NCBI GenBank assembly: GCA_031275035.1
Contig: JAISPH010000093.1
Coordinates: 1 to 11,462, forward strand
DNA from: Treponema sp.
GTDB taxonomy: Bacteria; Spirochaetota; Spirochaetia; Treponematales; Breznakiellaceae
DNA: 11,462 nucleotides
Direction: 5' to 3'
Part shown: positions 6,343-11,462 of the stretch, one piece after another
Numbering within the stretch: position 1 is the first letter of the stretch
Layout: each line of letters opens with the position of its first letter
The notes under the pieces: model-generated
Told to the model about the DNA's origin: nothing
The model's database searches: none
The model's input: the letters and a program-made list of their open reading frames with translations, nothing else
Position numbers and translations under genes: made by a program

Positions 6343-8808
6343 CTACAGATCATTAATTGCCGTATCAAGCCATTCCAGCCGCCCGGCAAGCCAGGATTTT
6401 AAGTAATCTATCTCCCCCTGATAAGTTCCGGGGACTACGACATTAGGCCATACGGAAGTACCCAAAATATCCCATTTTCTGAAATTCTGCATCTGTGCGG
6501 AATTGAGATACGATGCCCGCTCATCGATATATTGCTGTAAGGCAAAGAACTCATTCTTTTTTGTATTCCAGCGATCTTTTACCGACAAAACAAATTCAGG
6601 GTCTTCAAATAACTGGTGAATCCAAGGTGCATTATCCTTAATATGAAATCCATAGTTATATTCACCAGCGTGATCCTTGTAATTACCCATTGAAATATCA
6701 AAATCCCACACCGGGCCCATGCAATACTTCTTCTTTTCCTGATCATAGTACATAAAAACACTAGCAGAGAAATCGGCATCCTGATTTTTAGTGATGTCAT
6801 TAACAAGATACCAGTCAATAAAGGAATCGACATCCAAATATTTTCGATACCCGTCGTCAGGATCAGAGAAAGTACCGGAATAAAGTACATCTTCCACATG
6901 CTGCACATCTGCTTGTATTTTCTCAAATAGTGTTATTGTGTCTCCATCTATTATGGTATCAAGGTCTTCATCCGGATCCGAACAATTAAATACCACGCCC
7001 TTTGTTGTCGTAAAATTAAAGGCTTCTCCTTTTCTTACATCAATTTCAAGGATATAACCTCTCTGCGGGTTTTTCTTCGTTATTTCCTTGATATTAACGC
7101 GATTCTCATCTATTTTAATTGCCTCAACCAATTGATACGTACCCTGATACTCGTTGTTTAGATACAACTGGACATGCCGGGATCGGGGAGTCCATTTTAA
7201 GCCATCCTGGAGAATTTCTCCCATTTTAAACGCTACTTCGGTACGCAGTAGTGTTTTGTCAGAATAATTCGCCAGTAAATTCCATCGTTTGTGTGTAGGC
7301 ATACCCAATAACGGGGCCTTTGTCCCCAACTTTAATGAATATGGTTTTTTAGGCATACCCCATGTTGAATTCCCGCGCCCTTTTATATCTGTGCCGCCCG
7401 ATACTTTTTCACCGGTTACATCATATAAGGTATATGACGGCTCCACATCAGGATTTAAATCTGAAAACCAATCGTCTTTTGATGTAATTTCCCTTCCCTG
7501 CGTGTCAATCTTCATTACCGGCAGCCCGGTCGCCTGGGGCGACTCAAAGACCACGGTGTAATCTTTTACGGCGTTGTCTTCCGTGGTAACGGTATAGACT
7601 ATATCCTTGCGGAAGTCCTGCCCGGTAGTACCGCTTTCCTGTTCCGCCGTATTAACCGTAACCGTACCGGTTGATTCAAAGGCCGCTTTCAGGCGGTCAA
7701 TATTTTCTATCCATTCCAGGCTTGCGAGGGTTATTTTTGATTCGTCATCGTCGATATGGCCGGTTAAATCCCCGGACAGGCCGGATTCCGCCGCGCTTAT
7801 CGAAAAAGAGCTTATTCGCGGTTCGGGAATGGTAATGTTTAGGGCGATGTCAATTTTACCGATCTCCGGTAAATCCTCATGCCCGGCGGCCTTGTTAAAG
7901 AAAAACCCCGTCTCGTCTTCTATGCCAAGTCTAAAGTAGACCCTTTCGTAAACATCAGGAATTACCGTTTTCCATGTCCTGGTGGACGGATTGACTTCCG
8001 TATGGGCGATTAAATCTTCATATTCTTTATCCCGGTAAATGAAAAGGTCTACCTTTTTTTGCGCGGCGCCGTGGGTAATTACCTGGGCGGTGCCGCTTAC
8101 GGGGATGACCTTTGTTAAATCGCTGCTCCTAAAGGCGTATTCCGCTTTGGTTTCCATATTGGTATAGATATGGACAACTTCCGTTTTACCGGTTACCTGA
8201 TACTCATTTTCCAATTGCACCTTTAGGAGATAGAAGCCGGGCTTTAGGGTAAGCGTTCCCCTTTCCGCCCCTTCCGGTTTCAGATCGATGTCTATTTTGC
8301 ATTCTGTATCCAGCGACTCAAGAACAAGCCGGGCTCTGGACAGACTGTCTCTGTCAAGGGACAGGCGTATATCATAGCTGAATAGCCCTTCTTCGCCGGT
8401 ATTATTTGCCGCTATGGCAATGGATTCGTTTATTGATTCTCCCGCGGTAACGGTTATGGTTTTTCCGCCCTGGGCGGCCAGGTAGTCCAGCCCCTGAATG
8501 GTAACATAGGCTTTTACCGTTAATTCCCAGGATCCGCTTTCAAGCTCAATATCGACGGTACTGTTCGCGGAAAACAGGGTAACCGGTTCTTTTCCCTCAC
8601 GGGTAAAAGTCAATGTATACCGGGAAAAAACCGTATCAGAGGGAAGCAGGGTACGATTTCCTGCGTTTCCATCGGCTATATGAATCGCCACCAATCCTTT
8701 ATTGGGATCGGTGTGTGGAGATTGTATGGCAAAAGGGTTTCCACAGCTTGCCAGCCAAAAAGTTACCAAAAGAAGCGATATATATCCTAAAGCGTTCCGT
8801 GTTTTCAT
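6343..8808 (-). CDS. Exported lipoprotein with C-terminal CotH-family kinase-like domain
   Basis: This 821-residue protein has a signal peptide ending in the lipobox LASC (Cys22), so it is probably a surface or periplasmic lipoprotein. Three beta-rich segments follow (about 38-135, 143-230 and 235-327). An Ig-like segment with RISSFSIS and KDYTVVFESP (about 331-425) resembles the repeats of the upstream gene. From about 430 the protein matches the CotH family: KGRGNSTWGMPKKPYSLKLG near 476, KRWNLLANYSDKTLLR near 507, and GPVWDFDISMGN near 698, where the aspartates are candidate metal ligands. CotH proteins include atypical kinases that phosphorylate exported proteins; activity here is inferred. 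ATG at 8811 and 8808 are adjacent; 8808 has the better six-base spacing to AGGAG. The ribosome binding site overlaps the upstream stop, so translation is coupled. GC is about 41% over the CotH domain and about 52% before it, from spot counts. Confidence 0.9.
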   Translation of the reverse strand: MKTRNALGYISLLLVTFWLASCGNPFAIQSPHTDPNKGLVAIHIADGNAGNRTLLPSDTVFSRYTLTFTREGKEPVTLFSANSTVDIELESGSWELTVKAYVTIQGLDYLAAQGGKTITVTAGESINESIAIAANNTGEEGLFSYDIRLSLDRDSLSRARLVLESLDTECKIDIDLKPEGAERGTLTLKPGFYLLKVQLENEYQVTGKTEVVHIYTNMETKAEYAFRSSDLTKVIPVSGTAQVITHGAAQKKVDLFIYRDKEYEDLIAHTEVNPSTRTWKTVIPDVYERVYFRLGIEDETGFFFNKAAGHEDLPEIGKIDIALNITIPEPRISSFSISAAESGLSGDLTGHIDDDESKITLASLEWIENIDRLKAAFESTGTVTVNTAEQESGTTGQDFRKDIVYTVTTEDNAVKDYTVVFESPQATGLPVMKIDTQGREITSKDDWFSDLNPDVEPSYTLYDVTGEKVSGGTDIKGRGNSTWGMPKKPYSLKLGTKAPLLGMPTHKRWNLLANYSDKTLLRTEVAFKMGEILQDGLKWTPRSRHVQLYLNNEYQGTYQLVEAIKIDENRVNIKEITKKNPQRGYILEIDVRKGEAFNFTTTKGVVFNCSDPDEDLDTIIDGDTITLFEKIQADVQHVEDVLYSGTFSDPDDGYRKYLDVDSFIDWYLVNDITKNQDADFSASVFMYYDQEKKKYCMGPVWDFDISMGNYKDHAGEYNYGFHIKDNAPWIHQLFEDPEFVLSVKDRWNTKKNEFFALQQYIDERASYLNSAQMQNFRKWDILGTSVWPNVVVPGTYQGEIDYLKSWLAGRLEWLDTAINDL

Positions 8809-8814
8809 CATTTT

Positions 8815-8820
8815 CTCCTA
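8815..8820 (-). promoter_or_regulatory. Stop codon / ribosome binding site overlap (translational coupling)
   Basis: The minus strand reads TAGGAGAAA then ATGATG. The TAG that ends the repeat lipoprotein (8820-8818) supplies the first bases of the AGGAG used by the CotH gene. Such overlap usually means that one transcript is read by the same ribosomes, so the two lipoproteins are made together. Confidence 0.75.
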
Positions 8821-10440
8821 TTTCACAATTTTGAAGAGTAATTCATCTGAATAGGGAATCTCATCTTTGTATACCAGCGCGGTAACATGATGTATTCCCA
8901 CCGGATAATCCAAGGCGCTTATCTCTATGGCATTGCCCGTTTCGGATTGTTCCTCACTGTCAATAAACCATCGTACCGGTGTACCGGCCACGGTTATCCG
9001 CAATGTGTCTTTTTCTGTGCGGGAAAGGTCATTTTCCGAATCGGCGGTAAGATCGATATGTTGTTCATAGGGCAATGAAGTAAAACTTATCGATATAGGG
9101 CCTCTCCCTGCGGACTGGACAGTTACAACATAGTCCCTGGTACTGCCATCAGCAGCGGTTACCCGGTAGCTTACCGGATCGGTAAAGTCCTGCGCGGTTC
9201 CCGAAGCCGGGGCGACCGCGTTTCCGGTAAACAGAATGACCGGTGAAAGATCGGAAACATCCGTACCATAAGGTACGGTAATGGTAATATTCTGCCCGCT
9301 TATCACGCCGGCGGCAGAGCCTATGGTAAAAGAAGTTATGGCTTTTTCGCCCGATACCGCATGGCGCACAATTACTGTGTAATCCCTGGTACTGCCATCA
9401 GCGGCGCTTACCCGGTAGCTTACCGGATCGGTAAAGTCCTGTGCGGTTTCCGAAGCCGGGGCAACCGCGTTTCCGGTAAACCCAATGACCGGTGAAAGGC
9501 TGGTAATATCCGTGCCGGAGGGTACGGTAACGCTGATAGTCTGTTCATTTATCACACCGGCGGCTGTTCCTATAACAAAAGAGGTGATGAATTTTTCATC
9601 CGAAGCGGCTTGCTGGACTGTTACCGTATAGTCTCTGGTACTCCCGTCATCGGCGCTTACCTGATAGCTTACCGGATCGGTAAAGTTCTGCGCGGTTTCC
9701 GAAGCCGGGGCGACCGTGCTTCCGGTAAACAGAATGACCGGTGAAAGATCGGCGAGATTCGTACCATAAGGTACGGTAATAGTAATAGTCTCCTCGCTTA
9801 TCACGCCGGCGGCAGACCCTATGGTAAAAGAAGTTATGGCCTTTGCGTCTGATAACGCATACCGCACAATTACCGTATAGTCTCTGGTACTGCCGTCATC
9901 GGCGCTTACCTGGTAGCTTACCGGATCGGTAAAATCCTGTGTGGCTTCCGAAGCGGGATTCACCGCGTTTCCGGTAAACTCAACGACTGGTGAAAGATTG
10001 GCAAGATCCGTACCATAGGGCACCGTAACGGTAATAGCCTGTTCGCCAATTACGCCAGCGGCTGTTCCTATAACAAAAGAGGTGATGAATTTTTCATCCG
10101 AAGCGGCTTGCCGGACTGTTACCGTATAGTCTCTGGTACTGCCGTCATCGGCGCTTACCTGATAGATTACCGGCTCGGTAAAGTCCTGCGCGGTTTCCGA
10201 AGCAGGATTTACCGTGCTTCCGGTAAACAGAATGACCGGTGAAAGATCGGCAAGATTCGTACCATAAGGTACGGTAATAGTAATAGTCTCCTCGCTTATC
10301 ACGCCGGCGGCGTCCCCTATAACAAAAGAGATTATGGCTTTTTCGCCGGATAATATTATTTCGTTTTTACAGCCCCCAAGAGAGATGGTTACGGACAAGA
10401 CCGCGCTCATCAATATCTTTGTCCAAACTTTGTTTCTCAT
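8818..10440 (-). CDS. Tandem-repeat surface lipoprotein with five DUF5018-like Ig domains
   Basis: A 540-residue exported lipoprotein of unknown role. The signal peptide ends in the lipobox SLGGC, making Cys24 the lipid anchor. Residues 33-447 are five consecutive 83-residue repeats with conserved ITSF.IG.AAGVI, TVP.GT, LSPV and DFTDPVSY, each ending in DGSTRDYTV. This resembles the DUF5018 Ig-like family of bacterial surface proteins. Residues 448-540 form a different Ig-like domain with VRWFIDSEE and YPVGIHHVTALVYK, of a type frequent in treponemal lipoproteins. The start at 10440 has AAAGGAGT eight bases upstream; an in-frame ATG at 10473 lacks this and would lengthen the signal peptide. 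It is the first gene of an operon with the CotH lipoprotein. The repeats are rich in Ser, Thr and Asp and contain a conserved Tyr, so it could be a structural stalk, an adhesin, or a substrate of the CotH partner. Confidence 0.9.
   Translation of the reverse strand: MRNKVWTKILMSAVLSVTISLGGCKNEIILSGEKAIISFVIGDAAGVISEETITITVPYGTNLADLSPVILFTGSTVNPASETAQDFTEPVIYQVSADDGSTRDYTVTVRQAASDEKFITSFVIGTAAGVIGEQAITVTVPYGTDLANLSPVVEFTGNAVNPASEATQDFTDPVSYQVSADDGSTRDYTVIVRYALSDAKAITSFTIGSAAGVISEETITITVPYGTNLADLSPVILFTGSTVAPASETAQNFTDPVSYQVSADDGSTRDYTVTVQQAASDEKFITSFVIGTAAGVINEQTISVTVPSGTDITSLSPVIGFTGNAVAPASETAQDFTDPVSYRVSAADGSTRDYTVIVRHAVSGEKAITSFTIGSAAGVISGQNITITVPYGTDVSDLSPVILFTGNAVAPASGTAQDFTDPVSYRVTAADGSTRDYVVTVQSAGRGPISISFTSLPYEQHIDLTADSENDLSRTEKDTLRITVAGTPVRWFIDSEEQSETGNAIEISALDYPVGIHHVTALVYKDEIPYSDELLFKIVK
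9100..10344 (-). repeat. Five tandem 249-bp in-frame repeats, arranged as alternating A/B types
   Basis: The units, in coding order, are 10344-10096, 10095-9847, 9846-9598, 9597-9349 and 9348-9100, all exactly 249 bases. Units 1, 3 and 5 are type A (EKAI or AKAI start, IS.E or ISGQ). Units 2 and 4 are type B (EKFI start, EQ, VTVP). Units 1 and 3 share a run of about 50 identical bases, as do the 2/3 and 4/5-type junction regions in part, so the recent duplication unit appears to be a 498-bp A-B pair. Confidence 0.92.
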
Positions 10441-10589
10441 TTTATACACTCCTTTCCGCAAAAAACTCTTCAATAAATTCCGGCCTCATGCGCCGGGTAT
10501 CAACCGAAACTTTCGCATAACAATTTTTTAAAAAAACATGCCGCTTGAAAGTCCTCTCTCCCGTGTGATGAATAAATAAAAATGTATCC

Positions 10590-10624
10590 CCCTTTTTCGG
10601 ATTCAAAAGTTTTTTGAAAAAGGG
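10590..10624. repeat. Alternative hairpins in the lipoprotein operon leader
   Basis: CCCTTTTTC (10590-10598) can pair with GAAAAAGGG (10616-10624), while TTCAAAA (10602-10608) can pair with TTTTGAA (10612-10618). The two right arms overlap, so the folds exclude each other. If transcription of the minus-strand operon begins upstream of here, this would be a switchable leader structure; no T-run follows on the minus strand. Confidence 0.5.
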
Positions 10625-10742
10625 TAAAGTATTTGAGGCTTGGTGTTTTTACAAATAGGATTATTTGATCTGCAAATAGAGAAGATGCCGTATGTAAGGT
10701 TCCCTGACCTGTTTTTCTGGATTTCGGATAGTTTAAATGATG

Positions 10743-10777
10743 GTTATAATGGGGGGGGGGGGGGGGGGGGGTATAAG
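10743..10777 (-). promoter_or_regulatory. Candidate promoter with poly-C spacer (possible phase switch)
   Basis: On the minus strand a -10-like TATAAC (10748-10743) follows the 21-base C run by two bases, and CTTATA (10777-10772) precedes the run. The spacing between them is 23 bases at the present length, so a shorter tract would bring it toward 17. The start would be near 10736, about 295 bases ahead of the repeat lipoprotein ATG. The hexamers are weak and the AT-rich context makes chance matches likely. Confidence 0.25.
10751..10771. repeat. Homopolymeric run of 21 G
   Basis: An uninterrupted G21 tract (C21 on the other strand) lies in noncoding DNA, immediately between TATAAT-like and TATAAG-like sequence. 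Such tracts are slippage-prone, and in treponemes poly-G runs upstream of surface-protein genes vary in length and alter expression. The printed length may also carry sequencing error. Confidence 0.95.
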
Positions 10778-10837
10778 TATATATTATATAAAGAATTACG
10801 CTCTTTCAACATAAGCCTTCACCTCGAAAAAACACCA

Positions 10838-10859
10838 TCTCATTTTTTATAAAATGAGA
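10838..10859 (-). terminator. AT-rich hairpin followed by a T-run on the minus strand
   Basis: TCTCATTTT (10838-10846) and AAAATGAGA (10851-10859) form a perfect nine-pair stem with a TTAT loop. On the minus strand TGGTG and then six T follow, giving terminator shape, although the stem is weak. It could end a transcript coming from the right-edge gene. Confidence 0.35.
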
Positions 10860-10904
10860 AATCTCCCAAAACTGCGTTTAGAATATCATATTGTTTCGAT
10901 AAAA

Positions 10905-10993
10905 GCAAGAACTTTTTTCAGTTCTTGCGCGTTTATTCGAAAGTCTGGTTTAGTACCCCGTCGAACCTCCGGTTCGCGCTCTGCTCCGCGGAG
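10905..10993. repeat. Cluster of three short perfect inverted repeats
   Basis: GCAAGAAC/GTTCTTGC (10905-10912, 10921-10928), CGAACC/GGTTCG with a three-base loop (10962-10967, 10971-10976) and the palindrome CTCCGCGGAG (10984-10993) occur within 89 bases. Dense small palindromes outside genes are typical of dispersed intergenic repeat elements; only one copy is visible in this window. Confidence 0.5.
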
Positions 10994-11026
10994 GCTCATT
11001 GGCCGGAAGTTTCTTCAGCCCCTGTC

Positions 11027-11047
11027 AAAAAATACCGGGCGCAGCCC
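11027..11047 (-). terminator. Short intrinsic terminator candidate after the right-edge gene
   Basis: Directly after the TAG at 11050-11048, the minus strand reads GGGC-TGC-GCCC (11047-11037), then GGTA and a run of six T (11032-11027). The stem has only four pairs, so its strength is doubtful, but order and position are right. Confidence 0.4.
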
Positions 11048-11462
11048 CTAAGCAGGACCGGAGGAGGGCGCGGCAAACCGGTAGGCTAGGGCCCGGAAAC
11101 CGCTCCGCCTGAGTTCCCCAAGGCGGGTGAACCGGGAAGGCTTTTTCCGGTCAAGCCGTTCCGCCTCCGGGGAGGAGAGGCCCGCAAGGACGATGCCGCC
11201 GGGGGCCAGGAGGGCGGCGAAATCTTCCCAGCAGGCGGCGCTTCTGCCGGCCTGGGGAACCGCTTCGGGAAAGGCGGCGATGAATCCAAAGCCTCCGGTG
11301 GCTTCGCCTGCCTCCGGCAGCCCCGCAGCTTCCCGTAGCTGGTCCCGGCTGAGGGCCATATCCACCGCGGGTACGATAAGGGGCTCCGCCGCCGGGCCCG
11401 CTCCCGCCGGAATCGCCGCCCGGACATTGCGCCGGGCCGCCTCCAGGGCGAGGATATTCCTT
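11048..11462 (-). CDS. C-terminal part of a possible class I SAM-dependent methyltransferase
   Basis: The minus-strand frame stays open from the window edge to a TAG at 11050-11048 and encodes 137 residues without its N-terminus. It begins NILALEAARRNVRAA, like the helix after the second strand of Rossmann methyltransferases. A hydrophobic GFGFIAAF strand and the segment LLAPGGIVLAGL follow, the latter resembling the turn before the late strands of that fold, and the protein ends with a basic RFTRLGELRRSGFRALAYRF. The SAM-binding glycine-rich loop would lie outside the window, so the family is unproven. High third-position GC supports real coding. An internal ATG at 11365 lacks an obvious ribosome binding site and should not be taken as the start. 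It is unrelated in theme to the lipoprotein operon. Confidence 0.6.
   Translation of the reverse strand, partial: RNILALEAARRNVRAAIPAGAGPAAEPLIVPAVDMALSRDQLREAAGLPEAGEATGGFGFIAAFPEAVPQAGRSAACWEDFAALLAPGGIVLAGLSSPEAERLDRKKPSRFTRLGELRRSGFRALAYRFAAPSSGPA

Larger units (their letters stand above)
10441..11047. other. 607-base region without a convincing gene: operon leader, poly-G run and hairpins
   Basis: No frame here has both a good ribosome binding site and protein-like composition. From left to right it holds the ribosome binding site of the repeat lipoprotein, a small stem CCGGC/GCCGG (10480-10484, 10492-10496), a T6A7 tract (10524-10536), paired hairpins at 10590-10624, the G21 run, AT-rich sequence to about 10790, and four small hairpins between 10838 and 10993. 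A possible terminator of the right-edge gene lies at 11027-11047. The promoter of the lipoprotein operon must lie in this stretch or in the adjoining gene, but no strong -35/-10 pair was identified apart from the candidate near the G run. Confidence 0.7.

Noticed and set aside
9100..10344. CRISPR-like array
   Set aside because: The repeats are 249 bases, contiguous and in frame within a protein; there are no spacers.
10640..10852. 70-codon frame running through the G21 tract as seven glycines
   Set aside because: It starts with TTG without a usable ribosome binding site and has no family resemblance. With one G more or fewer it stops soon after the tract, so it would be phase-variable if real, but nothing else supports it.
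10886..10999. Minus-strand 37-codon frame beginning MSLRGAERE
   Set aside because: No ribosome binding site, and most of it is explained by three palindromes. It looks like read-out of an intergenic repeat.
10854..11051. Plus-strand 65-codon frame
   Set aside because: It runs across hairpins and into the 3' end of the opposite gene, has low-complexity basic composition and no ribosome binding site.

Overview
The window looks like spirochaete DNA, most likely a host-associated Treponema of the termite-gut type. This is inferred from several traits: lipoprotein signal peptides with loose lipoboxes, a lipoprotein ending in an Ig-like domain of the kind common in treponemal surface proteins, near-neutral GC with strong local swings, and an LplB/YtcP/LipO-type sugar importer lacking its own ATPase. 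No marker gene fixes the species.

Left part (1-6340) is a carbohydrate-use locus. A cytoplasmic family 2 glycoside hydrolase (227-2623, minus) is followed on the same strand by the first 20 codons of another gene cut by the window edge. Three hairpins fill the gap between them. Divergently, two MalF/MalG-type permeases (2855-3757 and 3766-4665) and a solute-binding lipoprotein (4734-6281) form an importer operon. The shared 231-base divergent region holds a good sigma-70-like promoter for the hydrolase and two adjacent inverted repeats that could bind a regulator. The simple reading is that an oligosaccharide is captured by the lipoprotein, imported by the permeases with an ATPase encoded elsewhere, and hydrolysed by the GH2 enzyme.

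Middle part (6343-10440, minus) is a two-gene, translationally coupled operon for exported lipoproteins. The upstream gene encodes five near-identical 83-residue Ig-like repeats plus a C-terminal Ig-like domain. The downstream gene encodes a lipoprotein with beta-rich N-terminal domains, one divergent copy of a similar repeat domain, and a C-terminal CotH-family protein-kinase-like domain. A surface kinase acting on, or displayed with, the repeat protein is the most interesting hypothesis in the window. The CotH gene changes base composition sharply at its domain boundary, which suggests a chimera.

Right part (10441-11047) has no convincing gene. It holds the leader of the lipoprotein operon, a run of 21 G flanked by promoter-like AT-rich sequence (a candidate phase-variation switch) and a cluster of small hairpins. 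The window ends inside the C-terminal part of a minus-strand gene (11048-11462), possibly a SAM-dependent methyltransferase.
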